From: Cunninghamia lanceolata
Taxonomy: Eukaryota; Streptophyta; Pinopsida; Cupressales; Cupressaceae
Assembly (NCBI GenBank): GCA_027924645.1
Contig: BSBN01000297.1
Span: 1,860,001 to 1,924,000, forward strand
Length of the DNA stretch: 64,000 bases
Reading direction: 5' to 3'
A program made the translations under genes and the position numbers. The notes under the pieces were generated by a model. The model was not told where the DNA came from and ran no database searches. It was given only the letters and a program-made list of their open reading frames with translations. Shown here one piece after another: positions 46,017 through 56,908 of this stretch. Within the stretch, counting starts at the first letter, position 1; the number at the start of each line of letters is the position of its first letter.

Positions 46017-46018
<2 letters not shown>

Positions 46019-46100
46019 ATTTATCCTTTTATTTGGGTTTATGTAAATAAGTAGATTATTTACTTTAGTAACTTTTGTTATGGAATGAGTACTTTACATT

Positions 46101-46112
46101 TAGTATCAGAGC
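46101..46112 (+). promoter_or_regulatory. element A primer-binding site (Met type)
   Basis: TAGTATCAGAGC two bases after the LTR end at 46098, one mismatch from the usual TGGTATCAGAGC of plant elements primed by initiator-Met tRNA. It fixes the plus orientation of A. Confidence 0.88.
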
Positions 46113-47057
46113 ATGGTTCCAGCATTGGGAGCTCTGGTGTGTTTTGTGTTGCTCAGTTTATTCGAGCATGTGTGGGTCCTTTTGTGTTGGCGTGCAGTGA
46201 GTAGCATGCGCCTTCTTTTGTTATGTCTTCCTTGCATGTGTGTGGTGAGGAATACATTGTCCGGGGTTAGATAGACCCTGGTGGTTGTTGAGAAGTTACT
46301 TATGTGTGTTTTTCTTCTGGATGTCCTAAATGCTTGGCATGAACCCTTGCAGTATGTGTGAATGCTCGAGTGACCTTTGTAGGGTCATGTTCATGCATGT
46401 GTGACCACTTTTTGATAGTGAAGTTATGAGAACCTTTGTGTGAAAGAAAAATACCATGTTTTTGAGTGTGATTGAACTTGGTTTACTCTTTTAAGAGTTA
46501 TGCATTAGTATGTGAAAAAGGATGTTTGATCCTATGCTTGTCATATTTTAATAATTGCCTCTGCCCGGTGAATGGTAAATGCTTGCTTGAAATGCATATT
46601 GCATTGTCTTATTGAGAGAATGTCCTTGAGTATGGATTCATTATGTGGTTGTAAGAAATATAGTATTGCATTGCATTGCTAGATAGATCATTTAGGGTAA
46701 TGACTTATGTTCCTAGATTGCATTCTTCCCTAGGATTCATATGGGAACCTGGGCATAATTATTGCATTGCATTATTTGAAGAGTTAAAAAAAGGGGGCTA
46801 TGAAAAAGGTCATTTGCATAGTCCTTGTGATGTTGAGGTGTTATAATCTTGAGCGAATTAACAAACCCTGCATCTTGTGACTTTGAGTTATGATTTCCTC
46901 ATTGTTTAGTGTGCATTTAGTATGCTTGTCATCATGTTGTGAAGAAATTTTGGTCTCATAAGAATGTTACATTAATGCATTATCCATATGATTGAGTAAT
47001 CCTTGATTGGTGAGAAGTGTTAACCGTTGCTTGTTGGTGAGATTGATGTGTATAGAT
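46113..47057 (+). other. element A interior, first part, non-coding
   Basis: Stops in all frames and no domain. Many short TGTG/CATG words. Ends at the TAGAT duplicated by insertion of B (47053-47057). Confidence 0.8.
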
Positions 47058-48148
47058 TGTTGATAACTGAGAGGGGGGGGTGAATCAGTTATCCTAATTA
47101 TTTCCCTTATTGAACTTTCCTTTTAATTGATGCAGCATAAAATCAAACATAAAACATTAACCATAAAACAAGAAACACATGACACAGTATTTTTGACGTG
47201 GAAACCCTGTTAAGGGAGAAAACCACGGGGTGATTAACCCAAAATTATTCTCTGTTAGAAGAATAGGAAATTACAAAAATGGCACTTGCCAATTAGGGCT
47301 CACTGCCCGAGCACACTGCTCACAAGAGGCCCACTGCCTACAAGAAGACACACTGTCTACAAAGTGATGAGAATCACAGTCTTGAACTGATTGGAAGCAT
47401 CTGCATATGCTGGAGTTCAGTTCCGGTTAGGCTCAGTACACTGATCTGCTGCACTTCATCTTTCCTCTGTTCTTTATTCTGCTATCTTTCACATACCGGA
47501 TCCTTTTTGCTACTTCTCCTCTTTATCTGGACTTATTCGCATATATCTCCACATCAACACACACTTCACAACTAAATCCATCCTCTATATATATCCGCAC
47601 AAGTAATTTCATCACCTTTCTAGTCGGCATCCGGAACAGTCTAGTTTCTTACAAACTCTCATTCTGTCGGCTGAATCCTTCCTCACCAAGCAATGCGGAT
47701 CAAGCATATACTTGTAGATATCATTAATCATGTCGGCCAAACATGATTCATGCCTTCACAACCTCTGTCATCAACAGTAACCCATCCGGAAAGCAGTCTG
47801 ATACTCTGCCAGTCAGTTCTTCCTCTGTTTTCACTGTCTCTCAGGAATCCGGTACTCAACCATTCATATCTTTTTCCTTGTCCATCACCGGAGGCTAAAT
47901 CCTTGGAATATACCACTAAAGGTAGTCCTCTTGACTTCCCCAAATCCGCACTGCACCAAGACACTTCCTCTGAGAGGTCCGGACCAATCTGTCGGACCTT
48001 GCCACATGCTCTGTTCTTCTTCACCGGACCACAACATTCTTTATTCTGACTTCCGGTAGAGACACATTATGACTTGCGGATATGTGGGATGACCTTTGTT
48101 GCCATCAATGACAACAACCATGAATCCATATAGTGTCTCTTGCCAACA
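47058..48148 (-). repeat. element B 3' LTR (left)
   Basis: 1091 bp. Begins with a hairpin: GATAACTGA (47062-47070) with TCAGTTATC (47085-47093) around a G run. The two opposite-strand ORFs of about 98 codons in it are chance readings of LTR sequence. Confidence 0.95.
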
Positions 48149-48304
48149 ATCTCCCCCTTTGGCATTGATGGCAACACTTAGTGAAAAATGACTAAGTGTT
48201 TTCACTATGCTCCCCCTTTGCTGATGCTCTGTCTTTATATACAATTTCCGGAACTCCCCCTTAGTTGGATTCCTCATTTTTCACTGCTCCTCACTCCCCC
48301 TTTG
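48149..48304 (-). promoter_or_regulatory. cluster of four polypurine-like tracts in element B
   Basis: Minus strand AAAGGGGGAG or AAGGGGGAG occurs at 48151-48160 (next to the LTR, the working tract), 48210-48219, 48254-48263 and 48294-48303. At the first and last, GCCAT(C/T)(A/G)ATG(C/T)C or the like precedes the tract. Multiple tracts before the 3' LTR are a known Sirevirus trait. Confidence 0.85.
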
Positions 48305-48380
48305 ACATCAATGGCAAAGGGTAGGGTCCGCACACCAAAATTTTCAAAAATTTCCTATACATAGCCGCATATTTACATAC

Positions 48381-51300
48381 TTACATATACTGAAGAATGT
48401 CTGCAAAGGATGTCTGCAATTGAATCATTTCTGTAGCCCAACTTTGCTTCATTCTGTCCAAAATTGAAATGTGACCACTTAACAAAAATGCAAACGCTTC
48501 TGCCCGCTTGAGATCTGTCGGATCTTTTGTTTGGGCGGTGGTCTGAGCATCACTGATGGCCTCATGCATAGTTTCCAACTTAGGGATTATAATCCTTCTA
48601 AGTTCTCCCATCCGGTTAGTGATGTTCTTTCTTTCCTTTTCAAGATTCTTTATTTCATTCAAGACTGCAATAGTCTGACATTCTTGATTTATTATAGAGG
48701 AAGAGAGAGGATCAAAACTTTGAGATAAGCTTTGTAGCTTATCCTGTTCCTCTTTTATTTTCTTGTCAAATGCTGCTGTTGCCTTTGACCAGGATATGCA
48801 AAATTTATAGATGTCACCGCCATCCTTAAGAGCATTCTCTAAGCTCTTTATTCCAATGCTTATAATCTTCCTATCCTTAGAGATTAATTCTAATATTTCT
48901 GAAAATCTTTTATCCAAAAATTCCTTCCGGACCTTTTCTTCAGCTGATTTTTCTAGAGAATCAAAATGTGTATCAACACTGCTGACTAAGGTTTTTAGAT
49001 TACCGGAAGAGGAGGCTGTCGGATCTATCTGGATTGATGGCATAATTTTTACAAGTACTCCGGAAGCAGCTTCTATCAACTCACAGTCTTCCATATGAGA
49101 CTTCAGGAGCTTTTCATTTGCCTTGGCATTTGCAAATGAGGCTATCTTCATTGTTTGTACCGGGGAGAGAGAGTCAAAATCAAATGGACCTTTTAGAAGC
49201 TCCGGTTCATCAATCTCTAGAGTTTCTTTACTCAAAAATTGTTGAACAGTTTGTGCAGTGTCTCTTGCCGGAGACAGATGTTTCTTTTCTTCTGCAGTCT
49301 TAGAACTGTCAACCTCTTTGTCTTTCACCACTGCTTCCTTCTCCTGTAGTTGCTCTTCTTCTTTGGATCCGGAGACTGTAGGGGAAACCGGAGGAGAGAT
49401 GCTAGTTTGTTCATGAGCCACTTCTTCTGGAGCAGAGGGTCCCAAGTCCTCAGCTGTTTCTGTACCTAAATCCTCTACAACCGGAAGATTGAACCTTTTG
49501 AAGGCCTTCCGGAGGATCTCTTCTGTTTCTTGGGCCACTTTGTCAGTCTCGCCAAGCATGAGTTGATTCATCCTGGCTTTGCTTCTGAACTCATCTTTGC
49601 AGTCTTTGAAGATAATGTTCATTGTCTTGGGATCAATTTGAGGATATAGCTGAATAGCTATCTGCTCCCGGATCTCAAGATCTTTAGCATGAGCATTATT
49701 CTTTCTTACTTCCATTTCCTTTTCTAGGCTTTTAGGAATAAGAGATATTATTTCAATGAAAGCCTTATTATATATGTTAAGATATTTTACTGTGGCCTCC
49801 TGCAGAGTCTTTTGGTCGGCCTCACTGAAGTCATCATATGATTCAGTCATTGGTTGAAGGTTTCCATCCACCGTGACTGACTTGATTATGCTCTCTAAAG
49901 ACAGAGTGGGCTTCTCAACAGATACCTCTGCCATTTCCTCCTTGTCTTGGCCTGTGGAGGGCTTACCGGATCCTTTCTTCTTCTGTTTCTTTACTTCTCT
50001 TACTCCCTCATCTGATTCTGTTTCCTCTTCATCCTTTTGGCTTCCATAAGCCCTTGTGGCTTTTGTCTTGGATCTCTTACCGGATGCCTGAACTTCCGGT
50101 TTTGAACTTTTGGTTGTGGGAGGTGCAGGTCTCTTTGATGATCTGGTCCGGGTGGGAGCTTCAACCGGAGCACTTTCTTTGCTTTTCTCTTCTTCCTCGG
50201 CCTTCCTCCTCTTTTCCCGGCTGGCATCAAGTGCCTCCTTTGAGATACCTAGGCCTTGAGCAATGTGCTCTACTTCTTTTCTTACCTTTCTTTTAATCTC
50301 AGGTTCCCTGAGTTCTACATGTATTTTTACACTCAGCTCCTCAAAGGTTCCAAACCTTTCTGCCTTAGGATCTTTGGGCTGACTCAGCATGTGTTGAACA
50401 TGCAGCTCCACTATCTGTTCATCCACTTCATACCCCATGGGCATGATCCAGACAGTCCTTGGCTCCACTGCCTCCATTAGGCACTGATCAGTGTCAACCA
50501 TAAAGCACACTGAGTCCTTGTATTTCTCAATGAGAGACTGGGGAATTCTCTCTCTTGCTTGCATCATGCTCTGAAAGTTTTTGAAGTATCCCCATAGAGC
50601 TGTATTTCTCGGTTTTGCATCCCCAAGTCCATGCAAATAGTCTCTTATCTGGACTGCAACAGGTTTGTCATTCTGCCATACCCATCCACTTGTTCCGGGT
50701 AGCTCATTCATGAAGTAGAAGAATAGACATACAATAAGAGTACCATACTTAAAGGAATTCTTCTTATCCTTCTTGATTTTCTGTATGTTTTCCATTAATT
50801 GGCTTAGCAGTAGTTCGCAGAGATCATATTCTGCATTCTTTCTTAGCATTTCATAAGCAGTGTATATTGCAGTTCCGGATACAGAATTCTCCCTGCTGGA
50901 GTGATAGATCTTGTATCCTATTATCATTGATGCATATTTGATATCCGGATCCGAAATATCTTCAATGGTCATTGCCCTCTTGTCAAATTTTGATCCGGTG
51001 GCCTCAGTTACAACGTTGTTCTTGACAGATTTGAGGATAGATACCCCTCCGGAAGAGTATAGGCCAGTTACTGCTCTAATTGCCTCTTTTATGATCTTGC
51101 AGGGTCTATCTAGCCATAGAAAGTTGTCATGCATCCTGCTCAGTACATACCGGACCCATTCATCTTCTTCAAAACAGGGGAAATGAATAAATTGCTCAAA
51201 TTGTTTCTTCTGAATATCCTTATACTCTGGTTTAAGCTCAAAAGCATTGTCTATCAGTTGCTTGTGATAGAGGTCTCTTAATTTGAATTCCCCAAATTCC

Positions 51301-51464
51301 TCAATGTTTGCATGTATGTAAACCCTAATGTCTTCGGTGTGTAAAACTCCGTGAGGAACACTAGAGAAGGCTCCTAGTGGATCTACCTCCAATGATTTGT
51401 AGGGATGTTTCTTAAATGAGGGGCGAGGTCTATCAGAGATCTTAACTATGTTTGGAGTAGCCAT
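48381..51464 (-). CDS. 1027-codon ORF of unknown function in element B
   Basis: Fully open. I do not recognise its family. Residues 1-420 look globular (HFPCFEEDEWVRYVLSRMHD, then WLDRPCKIIKEAIRAVTGLYS) with one hydrophobic stretch at about 240-252 (YGTLIVCLFFYF) that looks buried rather than membrane-spanning. Residues 385-515 are strongly charged with basic runs (KRPAPPTTKSSK, VKKQKKKGSGK) that could be nuclear signals. About 515-665 is helical, about 665-745 is acidic and Ser/Pro-rich, and 745-1027 is a second helical, coiled-coil-like part. No signal peptide and no RT, integrase or protease motif. It sits where the 3' extra (env-like) ORF of Sireviruses lies, so descent from that is one possibility; a structural or trans-acting partner for gag is another. 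The initiator MATPNIVKISDRPRP is followed by no earlier in-frame rival. Confidence 0.85.
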   Translation of the reverse strand: MATPNIVKISDRPRPSFKKHPYKSLEVDPLGAFSSVPHGVLHTEDIRVYIHANIEEFGEFKLRDLYHKQLIDNAFELKPEYKDIQKKQFEQFIHFPCFEEDEWVRYVLSRMHDNFLWLDRPCKIIKEAIRAVTGLYSSGGVSILKSVKNNVVTEATGSKFDKRAMTIEDISDPDIKYASMIIGYKIYHSSRENSVSGTAIYTAYEMLRKNAEYDLCELLLSQLMENIQKIKKDKKNSFKYGTLIVCLFFYFMNELPGTSGWVWQNDKPVAVQIRDYLHGLGDAKPRNTALWGYFKNFQSMMQARERIPQSLIEKYKDSVCFMVDTDQCLMEAVEPRTVWIMPMGYEVDEQIVELHVQHMLSQPKDPKAERFGTFEELSVKIHVELREPEIKRKVRKEVEHIAQGLGISKEALDASREKRRKAEEEEKSKESAPVEAPTRTRSSKRPAPPTTKSSKPEVQASGKRSKTKATRAYGSQKDEEETESDEGVREVKKQKKKGSGKPSTGQDKEEMAEVSVEKPTLSLESIIKSVTVDGNLQPMTESYDDFSEADQKTLQEATVKYLNIYNKAFIEIISLIPKSLEKEMEVRKNNAHAKDLEIREQIAIQLYPQIDPKTMNIIFKDCKDEFRSKARMNQLMLGETDKVAQETEEILRKAFKRFNLPVVEDLGTETAEDLGPSAPEEVAHEQTSISPPVSPTVSGSKEEEQLQEKEAVVKDKEVDSSKTAEEKKHLSPARDTAQTVQQFLSKETLEIDEPELLKGPFDFDSLSPVQTMKIASFANAKANEKLLKSHMEDCELIEAASGVLVKIMPSIQIDPTASSSGNLKTLVSSVDTHFDSLEKSAEEKVRKEFLDKRFSEILELISKDRKIISIGIKSLENALKDGGDIYKFCISWSKATAAFDKKIKEEQDKLQSLSQSFDPLSSSIINQECQTIAVLNEIKNLEKERKNITNRMGELRRIIIPKLETMHEAISDAQTTAQTKDPTDLKRAEAFAFLLSGHISILDRMKQSWATEMIQLQTSFADILQYM

Positions 51465-52118
51465 TCTTCAAAGATTTGCAGTGAGGTAATGAAAAACGGA
51501 GAATACCTTATGCGCCTTCGGTTTGCACGGAGTGGTTGGATTGATTTCTTTATGCAATAGCTTCGGCAGGAGATCCTAGGTGTGCTTGATGAACCTTGTT
51601 GCAGAGCTCCACTTTTCGCTTCTTCTCGAGTGCAGAATGAGCAAATGACCTTTGAGAAATCCCTTAAATTGCTCCGCGAACCCTAATATCTGTCTGCAAT
51701 AAATGCTTCACCTACATCATTCCGGTTTGCCTTGTCTGGATAGCTTGGAGTATCCCGGATTAGTCCTGATCTGTGGATATCATCCGGATCTTTTAATCAT
51801 GAATAAATCGAGGTAACATATTACAAGATCATCCCAAACACTCTGTCCAATCCGCAGAACAAGATAGTGCATTTCCGGATCTTTCCGGACCTTTTTGTAA
51901 TCCTTTATCATACCGGAGCATCTCCCTGAACAGGTCTTATTTGATCGATCACAGCTTCTTCATAACTCCATGCGGACCTCTGAAAACTTGACTGAAGTAT
52001 CTCAAGACTCATATCTACAAACCCTTTTGATCCGCATCTTGTGCCACATCCGGCACCACTTGTTTGGCTGGGGGAACAAGATTTTCTTTGAGTCTCCCCC
52101 TGAGCCTGAGCTCACCTT
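51465..52118 (-). other. element B spacer between the two ORFs
   Basis: 650 bp without a domain, at the place where pol would stand in an autonomous element. Contains a further purine tract, minus strand CAGGGGGAGAC at 52094-52103, soon after the gag-like ORF. Confidence 0.75.
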
Positions 52119-53297
52119 TTAATTTCTGGAAGAAATATCAGCACCAGGGTCTGGTGCGGATCCGACCTCTACATTCTCTGAACTTTTCTTTACCCAAATC
52201 TTGCTCATCTGATTCCTAACCTCATCCGCATTCATCTTTTGTTTACCCTTGTCTTGATTCTGATTATACACTGGACCTCTTATGTCCTGATTCTTGTTTC
52301 TGCAGACTTTAGCATTATGACCGGACCTATTGCAGATTTGGCAAATAATATTTCTTTGCATATTTGACTGATATCCTCTTGATTTGCATTGATTAGCCCT
52401 ATGACCTATTCTATTGCATGTGAAGCATCTACCTTTGAATGATTTGTTTACTTGCATAATTCTGCATTCATGGGATTTGTGTCCATACCTTTTGCAGTTG
52501 AAGCACTGTCCGGAGAAGGATGAATTAATCTGATTCATTCTCATTCTGCACTGATTAGCTTTGTGACCAAAGTGGTTGCAGCTGTGGCAGTATCCATTGA
52601 AGGATGGATATCTTTGAGCATTTGGCTGTCTTACCGGAGGTCTTCTAGGCCTGCTCCTTGGATTTTCTGATCCAAGATTCTTCTGACCGGATCCGGAGCT
52701 TTCTCCTTTCTCATATCCCAAACCATACTTGTCATCTGTCCTCTTTTGACTTCCAAGAAGAACTTCAAGTTGAGCAGAACTTATCTTGAATTTCTCTTTA
52801 TATTCATTTGCTGTTTGAAGGTCTCTTTTGAGAGAGGCAATTTGATCCTCAAGTTTTCCTTCATTATCTTTGGCATCTTCAAGATCAGATTCAAGATGTC
52901 TGATAATCCTATCCATCTGGTGGCATTCTTCTGATTTTTCTTTAAGAGATTGTCTTAGATTGTCTTTAGCCTTTCTTTTTTCTTCAATCTCTTGAGTAAA
53001 CTTTATAGTTCCTGATTCCATTTCATGTCTTAACATAATGACTTCTTTTGATAACTTTTCACATAACTTGGTTTGCTCAGTCAATTCTTCATTTGTATTG
53101 CTTTCTTCACTTTGTCTTGCCAACTGTTGAAGCAGCTCCTTTCTCTTTTTCATAGAGAGACTTAATTTGTCTTTTAATTCTCTCATGAATTCATCAGCCT
53201 GTTTGAGTCTTTCCTTTAATTCACTGACTTCAGAATTTGACTGTTCAAGATCCTCAAGAGTAGTCTTGAGTTGCTCTCTTAAACCATATGCATCCAT
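52119..53297 (-). CDS. gag-like protein with coiled coil and four zinc knuckles (element B)
   Basis: 392 open codons. Residues 1-190 are heptad-rich coiled coil (LREQLKTTLEDLEQ, then LKERLKQADEFMRELKDKL). A Sirevirus-like GLGYEKGESS comes near 192. Four CCHC knuckles follow: CHSCNHFGHKANQC (237-250), CFNCKRYGHKSHEC (265-278), CFTCNRIGHRANQC (291-304), CQICNRSGHNAKVC (319-332). The usual N-terminal capsid (UBN2-type) part is missing: the ORF starts only about 50 bp after the primer site, so the protein may bind RNA and join particles made by a full gag. No protease follows. Confidence 0.9.
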   Translation of the reverse strand: MDAYGLREQLKTTLEDLEQSNSEVSELKERLKQADEFMRELKDKLSLSMKKRKELLQQLARQSEESNTNEELTEQTKLCEKLSKEVIMLRHEMESGTIKFTQEIEEKRKAKDNLRQSLKEKSEECHQMDRIIRHLESDLEDAKDNEGKLEDQIASLKRDLQTANEYKEKFKISSAQLEVLLGSQKRTDDKYGLGYEKGESSGSGQKNLGSENPRSRPRRPPVRQPNAQRYPSFNGYCHSCNHFGHKANQCRMRMNQINSSFSGQCFNCKRYGHKSHECRIMQVNKSFKGRCFTCNRIGHRANQCKSRGYQSNMQRNIICQICNRSGHNAKVCRNKNQDIRGPVYNQNQDKGKQKMNADEVRNQMSKIWVKKSSENVEVGSAPDPGADISSRN

Positions 53298-53344
53298 TTG
53301 AAATCCCAGATCTTCCTCAAGCTGTTAGGCTCTATTAGGAGGAA

Positions 53345-53360
53345 CTTAGCTCTGATACCA
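53345..53360 (-). promoter_or_regulatory. element B primer-binding site (initiator Met tRNA)
   Basis: Minus strand TGGTATCAGAGCTAAG, two bases from the 5' LTR (53363). Standard copia type. Confidence 0.95.
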
Positions 53361-53362
53361 AT

Positions 53363-54452
53363 TGTTGATAACTGAGAGGGGGGGTGAATCAGTTATCCTA
53401 ATTATTTCCCTTATTGAACTTTCCTTTTAATTGATGCAGCATAAAATCAAACATAAAACATTAACCATAAAACAAGAAACACATGACACAGTATTTTTGA
53501 CGTGGAAACCCTGTTAAGGGAGAAAACCACGGGGTGATTAACCCAAAATTATTCTCTGTTAGAAGAATAGGAAATTACAAAAATGGCACTTGCCAATTAG
53601 GGCTCACTGCCCGAGCACACTGCTCACAAGAGGCCCACTGCCTACAAGAAGACACACTATCTACAAAGTGATGAGAATCACAGTCTTGAACTGATTGGAA
53701 GCATCTGCATATGCTGGAGTTCAGTTCCGGTTAGGCTCAGTACACTGATCTGCTGCACTTCATCTTTCCTCTGTTCTTTATTCTGCTATCTTTCACATAC
53801 CGGATCCTTTTTGCTACTTCTCCTCTTTATCTGGACTTATTCGCATATATCTCCACATCAACACACACTTCACAACTAAATCCATCCTCTATATATATCC
53901 GCACAAGTAATTTCATCACCTTTCTAATCGGCATCCGGAACAGTCTAGTTTCTTACAAACTCTCATTCTGTCGGCTGAATCCTTCCTCACCAAGCAATGC
54001 GGATCAAGCATATACTTGTAGATATCATTAATCATGTCGGCCAAACATGATTCATGCCTTCACAACCTCTGTCATCAACAGTAACCCATCCGGAAAGCAG
54101 TCTGATACTCTGCCAGTCAGTTCTTCCTCTGTTTTCACTATCTCTCAGGAATCCGGTACTCAACCATTCATATCTTTTTCCTTGTCCATCACCGGAGGCT
54201 AAATCCTTGGAATATACCACTAAAGGTAGTCCTCTTGACTTCCCCAAATCCGCACTGCACCAATACACTTCCTCTGAGAGGTCCGGACCAATCTGTCGGA
54301 CCTTGCCACATGCTCTGTTCTTCTTCACCGGACCACAACATTCTTTATTCTGACTTCCGGTAGAGACACATTATGACTTGCGGATATGTGGGATGACCTT
54401 TGTTGCCATCAATGACAACAACCATGAATCCATATAGTGTCTCTTGCCAACA
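53363..54452 (-). repeat. element B 5' LTR (right)
   Basis: 1090 bp, nearly identical to the left LTR. A minus-strand TATATATAGAGG at 53887-53898 is a plausible TATA box. Confidence 0.95.
53887..53898 (-). promoter_or_regulatory. TATA box of element B
   Basis: Minus strand ATATATATAGAGG in the middle of the 5' LTR; the same in the other LTR at about 47582-47593. In the solo LTR at 8648 this place has grown into a (TA)n array. Confidence 0.55.
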
Positions 54453-54457
54453 TAGAT

Positions 54458-56908
54458 AACTTGGCTTGTGAACTTGATTTTGTCCTAACTTAAATCTTGG
54501 TTGCTGGATGTTTGCTAGTGTAAGACTTTGTGTGTCATTGCATAGTGATTGTGATTCCTTTGAATGGAATGCAACCTTTGTTGCTGGCATCATTGAATGA
54601 TGTTCATGTGGATAAGTAGAAATGATCTTATGTTATAGATGTGTTTGGAGTCTTAGAAGACTCATTTGTTTGGTGTGATTGAGTGTGTTCTCTTACTCAC
54701 CTTAGTTTGGGATCCAGGCGTAGTGTAGCATCGTACTCCCTCTCTAGTGGCTAGAGTTAGTCACATTGTTCATGTAATGTGGAACTTTTGAATTTTCATA
54801 TTTTATTCATTTAACTTTGGTAATTTCTCTAAACATTGTAAGGACCAACATTGAAATTTCATTCTTACTTATGAAAAAGTATAGCCATCAAAATTTGATA
54901 TTTACTTATCTTGTGACCTTGATGGTCATGTTAGATTTACTGTTGAAATTGCGTGCATTTTATGTCTTATTGTTGGAATTGACTTTCTTCAGAATTTATT
55001 TATTTATTTATTATTGGTGGCTATGCTTGAATGTTTTAAATTGTTGGTCATGTTGTCTATCATGTCCATGATGGGCCTCTGATGGGTTGTATAAGGGAGT
55101 AGGATGTGGAGAATATACTAATTCTTGGTGTGTGTGTTACTAGAGCTTTGGTAGATTGAATTCGTTGATTTTTGTTAGATGCAATGAATATTGTTTGAAG
55201 TGTGGAGGAAGTTCTGAAATGGATTTTGTGTCACTATGAATCACTTGATATGAGATGAATTTTGCATGAAATTAAATGTTGTCTATGTGAATGAGACATG
55301 TAGAGAGCTCGTTGAATTGAATCTTGCTTTTGGAGAGTGTTGTGTTGGTGTGTCCTTTGTTTGAGAGTTTCATAACTACACTTATGTTTTGACATAGCGT
55401 AGGGTGAAATGGAACCTTAATGCATGAGCACGTAATGTATATATTTATGGTATTATAGTTGTCTTCTCACTTTGAGTTTTCCAACCTTGGGAATTGGGTT
55501 GCTTCTAGAGTTTCTCCTTAGTAGTTGGAGGTTTCCTAGCTTAATGCTAGAAGGGATGCAATTCTTGTGTGATAAATTTTGTCCCTTGTATTCCATTTTA
55601 TGGATACTTGGTGTTAGGCCACGAGGAAGCCTTGTGTTGCCTAATCGATCATGAACTTGTGATCGTGTTGTATTGTTGACCTTTTTGGTCTAGCTTAGTT
55701 AAGAGTTGAATTGGTGTTATGAGTAGTCTTGCACCTTGTTGGTGTGTTGTGGCCACCTTAGATGTGCCCTAGTGAGAGATAGGTTGCTAATCCTTGCTTG
55801 ATAGAAGTGATTATGCTGTTAGAAGGTGTGGTTAGATTCTTCCCTCTAAGAACCTATTTGGTTGATCCTAGTTTTGGTAGTATAGAGCTTGAGTGTTAGA
55901 GAAACCCTCTCTTTCAGGGTGAAACGTGAGGAAGTACCTCATGTAGGGAAACCATGTCTAGGGTTGAGGCATGCTTTTGGTCAAGATGAAGGTGTGGTAG
56001 TGGGGCTTGTAATCTTTTGAGTTAGCTTTCCCTGGTCCTTGAGTTCTTTTGTTGCGGGTAGTGCCTAAGGAAGGAATGTTGATAGAGTAATATTTTGTTT
56101 GTAATTCTCCTTGAGAATGTGTATGGTACCCTGGTGAGTTTCCTTAGACTTAGTTGATAGCTTGAGAGGTTACCCTAGCATAGTGGTGGTCCTGAGTTTT
56201 GTAGACTTGACTTGCTTGTAGTCTGTTGCGCCTTCTGACTAGAGCATCTTCTCCATGCAGTAGCAGTTGGAGGATGGAGTGGTGTAGTCTTAGAGGAGTT
56301 GAATGCACAATGGTTGGTTATGACCTATTTGGTGCACCTTTGGAGATTTGTTTTATTGTTTTGTGATCTTGACCTTGTGTTGGATTGGAGGACTGATCTT
56401 TTGTTACCATGAGATTGCATGTGCATTGTGATACTGATTCATGCTTGTATGTGTCTATGATGAACTGATTTATGCCTCGTTTGATGTACATTAAAGATGT
56501 GATTATTATCCTTATGCTAGAATGAATGCAATTGAGTGGTAGTTGTATCATGTGTTGGATTATATACATTGTATTGGCAGTTGTGCCATGTGTATCAATT
56601 GATTATATACTTGAATTTTTCTTGATAGACACAAAGTTAAGTGCGTAATAGAGTTATTTTTTAGTATAAGGATGAGTAGGACCAATATTCTGTGGATAGT
56701 GCCACATGGGAAGATGCAAAATAGATAGACAAATCTTTTTCTTATTAGAGAATTTAGCAGAGATTCTTTTATTTTTGCATAGTAGAGATACTTTGTTTGA
56801 TTTGATGATACTTTATTGATACTTTGACTATTATAGTGAGATGCTATTATTATTCAAGTTTGTGTGTAATAAAACATCGAGACAATGTCTCTTCCTAGTG
56901 AGGAATGA
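54458..56908 (+). other. element A interior, second part, non-coding
   Basis: 2.45 kb with no ORF of note and no domain on either strand. T/G-rich on the plus strand. The purine-rich AGTGAGGAATGA just before the 3' LTR (56897-56908) may be the polypurine tract. Confidence 0.75.

Larger units (their letters stand above)
27480..46098 (+). repeat. element A 5' LTR, interrupted by D
   Basis: Two segments, 27480-28961 and 43774-46098, collinear with 56909-58164 and 58165-60682. It contains a microsatellite-bordered direct duplication (28009-28205) and TA arrays at 45488-45541 and 45966-46016. Confidence 0.9.
47058..54452 (-). mobile_element. element B: non-autonomous Sirevirus-like LTR element
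   Basis: 7395 bp. LTRs 47058-48148 (1091 bp) and 53363-54452 (1090 bp) have termini TGTTG and CAACA and are flanked by TAGAT on both sides. I found four substitutions and one G-run length change between them by eye. Sense is minus. It has an initiator-Met primer site, a gag-like ORF of 392 codons with four zinc knuckles, a spacer, an intact ORF of 1027 codons of unknown function, and a cluster of polypurine-like tracts. No protease, integrase, RT or RNase H sequence is present. The AAAGGGGGAGAT tract next to TGTTGG, repeated purine tracts and terminal CCCCCCC hairpin are Sirevirus-like (Ty1/copia). A solo LTR of the family lies at 8648-9766. Confidence 0.92.

Noticed and set aside
47728..48049. 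Opposite-strand ORFs of about 98 codons in the LTR of B, repeated at 54032-54353
   Set aside because: Present in both LTRs because these are copies; no domain, no start context, overlapping on both strands.
48381..51464. The 1027-codon ORF as a captured host gene
   Set aside because: No introns to judge by and no recognised host family. Its place between gag-like ORF and purine tracts, and its lack of known domains, fit an element-own ORF better; capture cannot be excluded without a search.
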